Below, one piece after another: positions 56,957-64,000 of a DNA stretch of 64,000 nucleotides. The notes beneath the pieces were generated by a model. That model saw only the letters and a program-made list of their open reading frames with translations, searched no databases and was not told the DNA's origin. Made by a program: the position numbers and the translations under genes. Where the stretch lies: positions 1,376,001 through 1,440,000 of the forward strand of contig CAJNDS010000779.1 in NCBI GenBank assembly GCA_905221605.1, written 5' to 3'. Source of the DNA: Symbiodinium natans. Taxonomy: Eukaryota > Sar > Dinophyceae > Suessiales > Symbiodiniaceae. How positions within the stretch are numbered: position 1 is the stretch's first letter; the number at the start of each line of letters is the position of its first letter.

Positions 56957-57108
56957 GTTTAGGGTTTAGGGGTTTAGGGTTTAGGGTTTAGGCCTTACTG
57001 GCTGTGAATCCGAGTTCTGCCAGCAGGCCGTGGGAAAGTGAGCAGCTTTCTTTGCCGTGCTCTCGAATGGTCGGTTTGCTGAGAACCCGACAAACCCGTC
57101 TGTGACAG

Positions 57109-57206
57109 GGATCACACTGGAGAGCACCTGTAACATGCTAAGCCCAAACGCAGCCCGTCGTCGTAAGCTGGGCCTGTATACAAACACAGTCCTAACACCA
57201 TTATAA
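57109..57206 (+). CDS. Terminal exon candidate
   Basis: After CTGTGACAG: ITLESTCNMLSPNAARRRKL, GLYTNTVLTPL, TAA at 57204. Confidence 0.55.
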
Positions 57207-57223
57207 TTACTTGTTATCCCATT

Positions 57224-57673
57224 ATGATATGTTTATATTGTTGTATGAATATACGATTGTGCAATCCCATTCCGACACGTCGAGAGCCCTCCCTACGATA
57301 CTTGTGTGCAGAACTAGTGGAATTCCTGCAGTGGGGGCATGCAGTGCAGCATGGCCAATCCTCTTTCATCATCCTGAGAGCTTGGACAACCCTGCCGGAC
57401 ATGCTCTTGCTGCAGGGCGGTCAGAAAGCTAGGCGTAGGGTTTCCCATGTTCCGATTCGTGGCTGCTCTTGGGCCTCTGCCGAACGGACACCCTCGGAGA
57501 ATACCCTGCTCGTCAAACGCATGACGTTTAGGGGGGGACCCTCTTTGAGAACATTCCCTCTTTTTGTGTGTGTGAGAGAGAGAGAGAGAGTGTGTGTGTG
57601 TAGCGCTTGGTGGGCTTGGCCTTGCGAGCCCTTGGAGACTGCGAAGATCCCTCAAAACAAGCTGGAACACTAG
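57224..57673 (+). CDS. Long open frame, probable exon in its middle
   Basis: 149 codons. The convincing part is RREPSLRYLCAELVEFLQWG, HAVQHGQSSFIILRAWTTLP, DMLLLQGGQKARRRVSHV; the last 45 codons include GA/GT repeat translation. A minus ORF overlaps. Confidence 0.4.
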   Translation: MICLYCCMNIRLCNPIPTRREPSLRYLCAELVEFLQWGHAVQHGQSSFIILRAWTTLPDMLLLQGGQKARRRVSHVPIRGCSWASAERTPSENTLLVKRMTFRGGPSLRTFPLFVCVRERERVCVCSAWWAWPCEPLETAKIPQNKLEH

Positions 57674-57723
57674 GCCCTAAGCCTTAAACCTTTGCCTGGG
57701 CCTTGCCCGGGAGCTATGAGCAG

Positions 57724-57768
57724 CAAGATCTACAAACAAAAAGAGTGCAGCAGAGGCCCCTCCGTCAT
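57724..57768 (+). CDS. Exon candidate
   Basis: Exactly 15 codons QDLQTKRVQQRPLRH between ATGAGCAG and GTAGGT. Confidence 0.5.
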
Positions 57769-57956
57769 GTAGGTAGCACGAATTCGATGCTGCTGGCCCG
57801 CCCGCAACAGACTCGTCCTGGTAGGCCTTTGATCCTCTGGCCGTTGTAAACTGGGAGGTTGAACTTTGCACACTCGGGGTGTAGGGTTTACGGTGTAGGG
57901 TTTAGGGTGAGTTTAAGAATTAATCTTGAGGATGGGTTTTAAACTCAAAGTTGCAG

Positions 57957-57997
57957 GGTTCGGAGGCTCTGAGGAAATATGTGGATTTTTCTTCATG
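57957..57997 (+). CDS. Exon candidate
   Basis: GSEALRKYVDFSS between AGTTGCAG and GTTTTA. Confidence 0.5.
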
Positions 57998-58057
57998 GTT
58001 TTAACCCTCAACTCTCTAGACCCTAAACCCTAAACCCTAAACCACGGGTTCAACCAG

Positions 58058-58109
58058 GCTTAAGGTGGCGAAGGGCCAAGAGCTCCTTAGGAGAAAGCGC
58101 GTGCCCTGA
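58058..58109 (+). CDS. Exon or terminal exon candidate
   Basis: LKVAKGQELLRRKRVP and TGA at 58107 after CAACCAG. Confidence 0.45.
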
Positions 58110-58169
58110 AGGGATTCCCCAATGTGGCAACCCTGGCTGGCACTTTGCCGAACTTCGAATTTCCTTCAA

Positions 58170-58238
58170 CTCAGGGTTTAGGGTTTAGGGTTTAGGGTTT
58201 AGGTTTAGGGTTTAGGGTTTAGGGTTTAGGGTTTAGGG
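58170..58238. repeat. Telomere array (TTTAGGG)
   Basis: About nine units, one shortened. Confidence 0.9.
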
Positions 58239-58327
58239 CTTGCCCTAAGTTCGCCACGGCACCTGCTTGAAGCAAGTTCTATAAGCCCAAAACCTGCCTC
58301 AAGGGAGCCTTTAGGGAGCCACTGCAG

Positions 58328-58438
58328 AGGGAGCACCTTCTGGCCGTGAAACAAAGACCCAGAATTGAAGCACAGACTGAGAGAGATCTCACGAAACAGA
58401 CCACGTGCCTGTGCCCCCTGGTTCTTAGTGGTCAATGA
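58328..58438 (+). CDS. Terminal exon
   Basis: 36 codons after CACTGCAG: REHLLAVKQRPRIEAQTERD, LTKQTTCLCPLVLSGQ, TGA at 58436. Confidence 0.55.
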   Translation, partial: REHLLAVKQRPRIEAQTERDLTKQTTCLCPLVLSGQ

Positions 58439-58540
58439 GGGAATGAGGGCCCTTGAGGATTTGGGGGTTACCAGGGTTTAGGCTGCAGGGTTTAGGGTGC
58501 AACTGACAGCTCTGCACCTACAGAGCAGAAAGAAGATTTT

Positions 58541-58541
58541 T

Positions 58542-58576
<35 letters not shown>

Positions 58577-58577
58577 T
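58541..58577. repeat. Poly-C tract
   Basis: About 35 C, ending TTCTTC; lies about 50 bases before the next exon. Confidence 0.9.
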
Positions 58578-58625
58578 TCTTCACATTAAAGTCTCGGTTT
58601 CGAGTTTAGGGATCAGGGCTTGCAG

Positions 58626-58695
58626 GTCTCGCTTGAAAGGGTTGTATCCAATGAAGACATGGGTTCGGCCCAGCCCGCCCGCAAGGATTGGCCTG
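58626..58695 (+). CDS. Exon candidate
   Basis: VSLERVVSNEDMGSAQPARK, DWP between GGCTTGCAG and GTAGTC. Confidence 0.6.
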
Positions 58696-58718
58696 GTAGT
58701 CGTTCCAATCGGCAGGCT

Positions 58719-58836
58719 CTACTACTTGCTAAGGAACCCCCCAAAGCTTTAAAGATGTTCTTCCTTGTAAGGGTAATATACGGATGATGATCTTGTATTT
58801 CGCGGGGGGGGGGGGGGGTTCTTAAGCAAATAGTAG
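58719..58836. mobile_element. Family A inverted-repeat element
   Basis: CTACTACTTGCTAAGGAACC to GGTTCTTAAGCAAATAGTAG, with a G run before the right arm. It follows the donor GTAGTC by 23 bases. Confidence 0.7.
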
Positions 58837-58883
58837 GGTTGGCAGCCACTAAACCCTAAACTGTTTCATTCCGCTTCACACAG

Positions 58884-58942
58884 CCATGTTCTGTGCAAAC
58901 GCCTACAGGCAGAGGAAGTTCATACATGACGGCCGAATGTAA
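58884..58942 (+). CDS. Short exon with ATG
   Basis: After TCACACAG: MFCANAYRQRKFIHDGRM, TAA at 58940. Confidence 0.4.
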
Positions 58943-59261
58943 TTAGTGTAATTATCTCATATAACCTCAACGCTCACTAGGCCTGAGGCTACGACCACAC
59001 AGCCCCACCACGCCCCCTGCCCCCCCTCCCCCCCCCCCCCCCCACCCACACACAAGAAAACAACACACACAAAACGTGGGGAAGGCTTGGCACGTCTCGA
59101 GCAAGGCCTCGGAAAGGAAAGCGCTCCAGAAGCAGGTGTCATGAAGCCACGTCTTTAGTTTATGGGCTTACGTTTGGAGTTTGAGGTTCAGGACACATTC
59201 TCCCAGATACCACGACACATAGAAAAACCGACGCGGCAGACAAAGGGCGCCATGGCTGCAG

Positions 59262-59315
59262 CAGAAGCAGTCGACGATGAAGCCCTGGTCTAAGCAGAAG
59301 CGGCAGGCACTTGGG
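59262..59315 (+). CDS. Exon with GTTTAG donor
   Basis: QKQSTMKPWSKQKRQALG after GGCTGCAG, before GTTTAGGG. The overlapping frame MAAAEAVDDEALV is open but short. Confidence 0.5.
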
Positions 59316-59408
59316 GTTTAGGGTTTAGGGTTTAGGGTTTAGGGTTTAGGACGCCACAACCCCAAACGACGACATTTGGACGGGGCAGGATGGGGCAGAA
59401 AGCTTCAG

Positions 59409-59470
59409 GAGCGGTGGGGCATGGCACTACTAGGAGCATTGCTTGCCTGGCTACAGACGGATCCAAGTCT
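59409..59470 (+). CDS. Exon candidate, hydrophobic
   Basis: ERWGMALLGALLAWLQTDPS after AGCTTCAG; runs into a GA repeat. Confidence 0.4.
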
Positions 59471-59839
59471 GCGAGAGAGAGAGAGCGGGAGAGAGAGACA
59501 GAGAGAGAGAGCGAGTTCGGGGGGTTCCCTTCATGCCCAGCAGAAGAAGAAGAGCGAGAGAGAAAGAGAGAGACGGAGCGAGAAAGAGAGCGAGAGAGAG
59601 AGAGAGAGAGAGAGCAAGCAAGCAAACAAGCAAGCTCGCTGTTAACCAGGCCAAACCCCACGTGCACCTTTCTCACTTCGATTGACTCTGTCGTGCGTGC
59701 CCCTCGGGGCGGCCCCCTCACAGGGGTCATATGCCTAGCAAGCAAGCAAGCAAGCAAGCAAGCAAGAGAGAGAGAGAGAGAGCGAGCGAGCGAGAAGAGA
59801 GAGCGAGATTGCGAGGGAGAGAGGAGCGAGATTGCGAGC

Positions 59840-59872
<33 letters not shown>

Positions 59873-59875
59873 TAG
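59470..59875. repeat. GA and AAGC microsatellites
   Basis: GA-rich blocks at 59470-59640 and 59765-59873 and AAGC units at 59615-59640 and 59736-59765. Long frames on both strands are S/L or R/E repeat translation. Confidence 0.9.
59650..59725 (+). CDS. Exon candidate between microsatellites
   Basis: PNPTCTFLTSIDSVVRAPRG, GPLTG after GTTAACCAG, before GTCATA. Confidence 0.45.
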
Positions 59876-59972
59876 GCCTGAAGAACCCTTCACAGCAACC
59901 CAGGTGCAGCTTCTGGCAAAAAAGTTGGATCTCGAGCCCTTGGTGCCCGAAGGCGAGCATCTGCCATGCTGA
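59876..59972 (+). CDS. Terminal exon candidate
   Basis: PEEPFTATQVQLLAKKLDLE, PLVPEGEHLPC, TGA. Acceptor GAGTAG or ACCCAG at 59907. Confidence 0.55.
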
Positions 59973-60205
59973 GGCTCTTTTGCAGTGGCCCTTCCTAGGT
60001 TGATAATCTTGATGGCTCGGTCTGGCACCCTGTAGTTTTAAGGACCAAGGTTTAGGGTTTAAGGGTTTAAGGGTTTAAGGGCAGGCTTATATAGTTGTTT
60101 GTTGGGTTTGGGAGGTATTCCTGATGTACAGTGCCTGTCGAGGATGCACGCGCGTGTCGCCTGAATGCGTTGCCCCAAGGCCAGAGCGTGCTGGGTTTAG
60201 TTTAG

Positions 60206-60289
60206 GGGACTGCCCTCAACATTGATGTGCGAGGCGGGTACTTCCGCCGCACGCACTACTCGGAGGCCGAGATCCAGGACCCGAAGTGA
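60206..60289 (+). CDS. Terminal exon with TTTAG acceptor
   Basis: Right after GTTTAGTTTAG: GTALNIDVRGGYFRRTHYSE, AEIQDPK, TGA at 60287. Clear coding; acceptor is telomere-like. Confidence 0.55.
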   Translation, partial: GTALNIDVRGGYFRRTHYSEAEIQDPK

Positions 60290-60368
60290 CACTGCTTGCT
60301 TGAGGGAAAGGAACTGAAAACAGAAACGCCTCAGAGCCATAAGGTTTGATCGGGCTCAGGCTTAGAAC

Positions 60369-60584
60369 TTTCACGGCGAGTTGCACCCTCGCGATGCTTT
60401 GACCGAATTACTGCTGAATACATGTAGGCTCGCACTCGCAGGAAAGGGAGTCGTCGTGCCAAGCAACCTTTTTTTGCATTTAGAAAGCACAGAAGCCGGA
60501 CTTTCATCGATCCCTTTCTTCGTGGTCGAGCAAGGAACCTTCAACGAAAATTCGGCCCAAACACTCATAACCCGAAAACCCTAA
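60369..60584 (+). CDS. Large open exon candidate
   Basis: ELHPRDALTELLLNTCRLAL, AGKGVVVPSNLFLHLEST, EAGLSSIPFFVVEQGTFNEN, then SAQTLITRKP and TAA in a telomere unit. Confidence 0.5.
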   Translation, partial: FHGELHPRDALTELLLNTCRLALAGKGVVVPSNLFLHLESTEAGLSSIPFFVVEQGTFNENSAQTLITRKP

Positions 60585-60710
60585 ACATGCCTTGCCGGCC
60601 ATGTGCGAGTGTGAGAAACCTAAACCCTAAACCCTACACCCTAAACTGAGAGTCGAAAACCCTAAACCATGAAATCCGAACCCTGAACCCTGAACCCAAA
60701 CTGGCACCAG

Positions 60711-60791
60711 GGGCCAACAGGCCCCGGAAGGGGGCTCAGCGCCATCCTCTACCTCATGTCGCGCATGGATCTGAGCCCAGGGCTTTTGGAG
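60711..60791 (+). CDS. Exon upstream of a family H intron
   Basis: Exactly 27 codons after TGGCACCAG: GPTGPGRGLSAILYLMSRMD, LSPGLLE. Confidence 0.65.
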
Positions 60792-61007
60792 GTTCAGGGA
60801 TACTTCGAAGTGGGGGGTGGGGGGTTTAGGGTTTAGGGTTTGGGGTTTAGGGTTTAGGGTTTTGCTTGAGGCGCTTGAGCGGCTGAGGGCACGTCGGGTT
60901 TGGGGTTTCGAGTTTAGGGTTTGAGTTTCCCTACAAGTGCCATCACCAAGTACCACTACAATTACCCTATTCGTAACCCTATATCTAAGTACCCATGAAC
61001 TTCCAAG
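60792..61007 (+). mobile_element. Family H introner with internal telomere arrays
   Basis: GTTCAGGGATACTTCGAAGT at the start, AAGTACCCATGAACTTCCAAG-type end. TTTAGGG blocks at 60826-60867 sit inside. Removing it joins LLE to RRAL in phase. Confidence 0.6.
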
Positions 61008-61040
61008 CGCAGGGCTTTGGCGGCACGCGACATTCCTCAA
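61008..61040 (+). CDS. Exon downstream of the family H intron
   Basis: Exactly 11 codons RRALAARDIPQ, then GTAACG. Confidence 0.55.
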
Positions 61041-61320
61041 GTAACGCCGGGGTATCTCCCATGTAGGAACCCTAGACGGGGCCCCCATCCCGAAACGCAT
61101 GCCTGAGCCGTTGCTTCTTGAGGGTGCTTATACAAGCAGGGACCACACGCTAGAAGAACTCTTCTTAAGGGCTTTCATAGCCTTATTTTTCGTTCGTATA
61201 GCCCAGTTTGGGGCTTACTTCGACTCTACCAAACAGTATTAAACCCTAAACCCTATAAACCCTAAACCCTATAGAGGGACCCTGCTTGTAGATTTTGGTG
61301 CTAAGCATCTGGAATTTCAG

Positions 61321-61429
61321 ATGGCCGCCTAGAGTGCCATTCATGCACGCTTGGGCCTGCTCCCGCACTCAGGCAACGACGTGTCGAAGATGCACAGGCG
61401 CTGAACGGCTGCTTGAGTTTTACAGCAGC
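61321..61429 (+). CDS. Exon with GTTTAG donor
   Basis: After GGAATTTCAG: GRLECHSCTLGPAPALRQRR, VEDAQALNGCLSFTAA; ends CAGC before GTTTAGGG. Other frames are partly open. Confidence 0.5.
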
Positions 61430-61550
61430 GTTTAGGGTTTAGGGTTAAGGGTTTAGGGTTTAGGGTTTAGGGTTTAGGATACAGTCGCAGGAGCTGAATA
61501 TCCTGGAGCACTAAGCCTGCATTGAACAAACATTCGAGAAGCAAAGCTTT

Positions 61551-62033
61551 GTGTGGGCAGGAGGCCGGGAAACTCAAAGAGCCCCAATACCCCTATTTCA
61601 GGAGCACGCCTTACACCATCATAAGGAAGGCATTTTCCTCATAACTCAGGGGTATTGGGCAATAAGGGCAGCAGCGAATTCATCCGTAGAGCTGGAAGCC
61701 CGGCCACAGAACAGCCAAAGCTGTTCGACTGTAGTTTTATTCGAATATTTCTTCCCGCCTTCGGGGGGGGCGAACTTGAAACGAAACCCTAAAGGTTGCG
61801 GCAGGCACCTGCTTTTGGGCAACCCTTGGGCCGTTCTACATGCCCGGCCCTTAACCCGACTAAATCGATCCCAATCGAAGACCTGCCTTTTACACATCCC
61901 AAAGCTAGCCAGAAGCCATCAGCAACTAGTCAAAGATCTCAGCGTTCTGATTATTAGTACTACTCAAATATGTTCATTCTTACTATGTTTATTCGTACTA
62001 GAATACAAATGTCTTATCGAGTTTTACCATTAA
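61551..62033 (+). CDS. Long open frame, last part possibly 3' UTR
   Basis: 160 codons to TAA. After GGGCAG at 61561 another frame gives EAGKLKEPQYPYFRSTPYTI, which may be the true exon. The long frame continues VELEARPQNSQSCSTVVLFE and an AT-richer, hydrophobic end. Confidence 0.35.
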   Translation: MWAGGRETQRAPIPLFQEHALHHHKEGIFLITQGYWAIRAAANSSVELEARPQNSQSCSTVVLFEYFFPPSGGANLKRNPKGCGRHLLLGNPWAVLHARPLTRLNRSQSKTCLLHIPKLARSHQQLVKDLSVLIISTTQICSFLLCLFVLEYKCLIEFYH

Positions 62034-62094
62034 ATTTGTTACCATTTAAGAACTTGTCTTCTTATTTCGATTGAGCTGGGGAGGCTCCATACAG

Positions 62095-62132
62095 ATGAGA
62101 CCTGGCACTTCTACCACGGTTCGGAGCCCAGG
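62095..62132 (+). CDS. Exon candidate
   Basis: ETWHFYHGSEPR between CCATACAG and GTTGGG. FYHG also appears in the exon at 48219. Confidence 0.45.
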
Positions 62133-62190
62133 GTTGGGAGTGGAGCAGGGGGCAGGGGTTTAGGGTTTAGTGTTTTTAGTGTTTAGTGTT

Positions 62191-62313
62191 TCGGGGGGGA
62201 AGGGGGAGGGGGGGGGGGGGGGAGGGGGGGGAGGGGGGGAGGGGGGGGGAGGGGGGGGGGGGGAGGGGGGGGGGGGGGGAGGGGGGGGAGGGGGGGGAGG
62301 GGGGGGGGGGGAG
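62191..62313. repeat. G-rich purine tract
   Basis: About 120 bases of G runs (5-15) separated by single A. High G-quadruplex potential on the + strand. Frames here are glycine or proline repeats only. Confidence 0.95.
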
Positions 62314-62439
62314 TGCAACATCTTTGATCATATGGGAGCTAACCCTAAACCCGATTAGTTTAGGAGCATCTGCCTCGGATATTGAACCGGGTGCGTGGTG
62401 CACCGTGGGCTTTCCCTTCTGGAGTTCGGGTTTTAGAGT

Positions 62440-62570
62440 TCAGTAGGTTTAGGGTTTAGGGTTAGGGCTTAGGGTTTAGGGTTTAGGGTTTAGGGTTTAG
62501 GGTTTAGGGTTTAGGGTTTAGGGTTTAGGGTTTAGGGTTTAGGGTTTAGGGTTTAGGGTTTAGGGTTTAG
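62440..62570. repeat. Long telomere array (TTTAGGG)
   Basis: About 18 units, the last 14 perfect; the final TTTAG is the acceptor of the next exon. Confidence 0.95.
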
Positions 62571-62610
62571 GCGCTCGGTGGGCTATGCTTACTTGCCGCA
62601 GAGCTCTCAG
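62571..62610 (+). CDS. Exon with TTTAG acceptor
   Basis: RSVGYAYLPQSSQ between the telomere array and GTGCCT. RSxGYAY resembles the RNP1 core of RRM proteins such as poly(A)-binding protein; too short to assign. Confidence 0.45.
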
Positions 62611-62647
62611 GTGCCTGTACTTTGCGCTGCTGGGGTGTGGCAGATGT

Positions 62648-62769
62648 CTACTATTTGCTTAAGAACCCCCCCAAAAAACATAAAAAAAGAGTCTTCCTTA
62701 TAAGGGTAATATAGATTTGATTCTTTTTTTTTTTATGTGTGTTCTTTTGGGGTTCTTAAGCAAATGGTG
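62648..62769. mobile_element. Family A inverted-repeat element
   Basis: CTACTATTTGCTTAAGAACC to GGTTCTTAAGCAAATGGTGG; the best preserved copy. Confidence 0.7.
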
Positions 62770-62774
62770 GATTT

Positions 62775-62867
62775 GGAATCTCTGAATCCATGGCTATGGA
62801 CGGAGGTGGGCTTTTCAAGGCAGGGATGCAGCGCGTTCCAGGGAAGAGCCGCGTAGTCCGTCGTTAA
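62775..62867 (+). CDS. Terminal exon candidate
   Basis: GGFGISESMAMDGGGLFKAG, MQRVPGKSRVVRR, TAA at 62865. Starts right after the family A element. Confidence 0.45.
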   Translation, partial: GISESMAMDGGGLFKAGMQRVPGKSRVVRR

Positions 62868-62947
62868 ATCTTTCCCGGAGACGTGGACTTCCTTACTTCA
62901 ATGAGTTTCACCCGAAAAGAGTTTCACATCCCCTCAATTTCTCAGCA

Positions 62948-63073
62948 ATGGCTTCAGCACACACCCGTAAGCCCTCACAAACCTACAAAGTAATCCTGAA
63001 CGCCGCAGCCGTCGAAGCAACTAAAGCACTCAAAGTCTCCAAGGGCCCACGAACATCAAAACAACCGGCTTGA
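62948..63073 (+). CDS. Small complete ORF
   Basis: 41 codons from ATG after TTTCTCAGCA: MASAHTRKPSQTYKVILNAA, AVEATKALKVSKGPRTSKQP, A, TGA. Basic; may be a first exon or a small protein. Confidence 0.45.
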   Translation: MASAHTRKPSQTYKVILNAAAVEATKALKVSKGPRTSKQPA

Positions 63074-63196
63074 TCCCCGGGCCCTGGCTACTTCAACATT
63101 GCACAGCTCTTAGCCCTACGGCTTTGCATCATGAGCTCCAGACCCAAAATAAGCCCCAAACCCTAAACCCTAAACCCTAACGAATCCCGAACCCAG

Positions 63197-63292
63197 GATC
63201 CCCTGTGGTCATTGTGGAGCTGGGGCAGACGGCGGGATTCTTAGCAGGGTTTGGCCAGGATAGACCCTTTGAAACTCTGCAAGTGCTTCCTG
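63197..63292 (+). CDS. Exon, actin-related-protein-like N-terminus
   Basis: Between GAACCCAG and GTGCTT: SPVVIVELGQTAGFLAGFGQ, DRPFETLQ. V-V-I-x-x-x-G-x-x-x-G-F-x-A-G-F-x-x-D-x-P follows the phosphate-1 loop pattern of actins and Arps (VIDNGSGMCKAGFAGDDAP). No other actin motif is within the window. Confidence 0.45.
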
Positions 63293-63528
63293 TTTTCTTC
63301 ACGCCGAAGTCGTCTGGGTTGTTCTCTAAATCAGGGTCCGTTCTTTGGGTACCCTATATATATGTATATATATATATATATATCAGCACCATTAAAAGAA
63401 GAAGCCTTAAAAGGGACTCCCAATTTAGACGACTACCCATACGGAGCTTGGCCGCTTTGGCGTAGAGGCTTTAGAGAGTTCGGGGGTTGATCCATGGGCG
63501 CATTTGCGGTGTGGCTTCTCATCTACAG

Positions 63529-63716
63529 GAGGGTCCTCACATCACTGAACATCCGGACATCTCCCACAGAGGGGTAGATCCTGGCACTACCGGGGCTGTA
63601 GCCGTGGTCCACCCTCACGATGCCCCACCCACCGCAGAGCAACATCTGGTGGGCTATCTTGGCAACCTAGTGCACGGCGCTTGGTTCCCTTTGTCTTGTG
63701 TTGCCTTCATGTCCGG
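63529..63716 (+). CDS. Exon candidate
   Basis: After ATCTACAG: EGPHITEHPDISHRGVDPGT, TGAVAVVHPHDAPPTAEQHL, VGYLGNLVHGAWFPLSCVAF, donor GTGGGG. The frame stays open to 63885, past a second CCCGCAG acceptor (63819) and a GTTTAGG donor. Confidence 0.45.
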
Positions 63717-63885
63717 GTGGGGAAAAAATCCCGAATCCTATAAGCTCCCTACCCCCAAACCCGAGTCTTCCTCGTGGCGAGGCGGCAGACGAGGCGAAAC
63801 TCACCCGCAGCAGCCAGAGCATTCGGGTTTAGGCGCAAGGTTTTTGACTACTGGCCTGCGTTCCTGGAGAAAAAATTTGGCCTGA

Positions 63886-64000
63886 GTCTACCACAGGAGC
63901 CTTAAATCGTGACCAACATGGGTGTTTATGTCAATAGGGATACCCTTTGGCGGGTTCTATATGCACATATATGGACTACATAGAGTATGAGGGTACCCCT
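63886..64000. other. Window edge, no feature
   Basis: Family E-like words (GGGATACCCTTTGGCGGG, GAGGGTACCCCT) suggest an element that continues beyond the window. Confidence 0.3.

Noticed and set aside
59332-60028. ORFs up to 161 codons on both strands
   Set aside because: GA and AAGC repeat translation; only the short non-repeat exons between were kept.
62170-62446. Glycine-rich and proline-rich ORFs
   Set aside because: Homopolymer-like G tract read in every frame.
62571-62610. RRM (poly(A)-binding protein) call from RSVGYAY
   Set aside because: Seven residues are too few and no RNP2 or neighbouring RRM exon was seen.

Overview
The window looks like nuclear DNA of an intron-rich protist, most likely a dinoflagellate or a related alveolate/alga. 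The reasons are: many interstitial blocks of the telomere heptamer TTTAGGG/CCCTAAA; very short GC-rich exons (about 25-120 bases) in long introns; nearly all convincing exons on the + strand, as in head-to-tail dinoflagellate gene arrays; and several families of short inverted-repeat elements that sit as, or inside, introns. No ribosome binding sites, operons, rRNA, tRNA or CRISPR arrays were seen. Long ORFs are rare and many are repeat translations (runs ending GFRV or NPKP are read-through of telomere repeats). Genes are therefore annotated as exon candidates: an open frame with natural composition, AG in front and GT behind. Exons were joined only where frame or family similarity supports it.

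Layout. 0.4-6 kb: exons of a tetratricopeptide-repeat (TPR) gene. 7.7-18.4 kb: the best identified gene, an inositol-pentakisphosphate 2-kinase (IPK1 family) in many small exons, recognised by its N-terminal nucleotide-binding region, an ELKPK motif, an NNFRVF segment and a C-terminal SLIV...DTDIKP region. 18.5-22 kb: a multi-exon gene of unknown function. 22-23.4 kb: GGCC-rich sequence and dispersed ~110 bp repeats. 24-31 kb, 31-35 kb, 35-42 kb, 42.8-45.5 kb, 46-50 kb, 50-53 kb, 53-58.5 kb and 58.6-64 kb: further runs of + strand exons, mostly of unknown function. Possible exceptions are an E2F marked-box-like exon (55.9 kb) and an actin-related-protein-like N-terminus (63.2 kb).

The most notable feature is how telomere repeats relate to splice sites. 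At more than a dozen exons the TTTAGGG array starts exactly at the 5' splice site, so the donor is GTTTAG. Other exons begin right after TTTAG or after a CCCTAAA array ending in AG. The arrays tend to read CCCTAAA-exon-TTTAGGG, the polarity of a telomere-capped fragment. Independently, inverted-repeat elements form entire introns with exact GT and AG ends, and joining their flanking exons keeps the frame (35.2, 37.6 and 60.8 kb). Everything is sequence reading only; no search, RNA data or folding was run. Exon boundaries are predictions and function calls are family-level at best.
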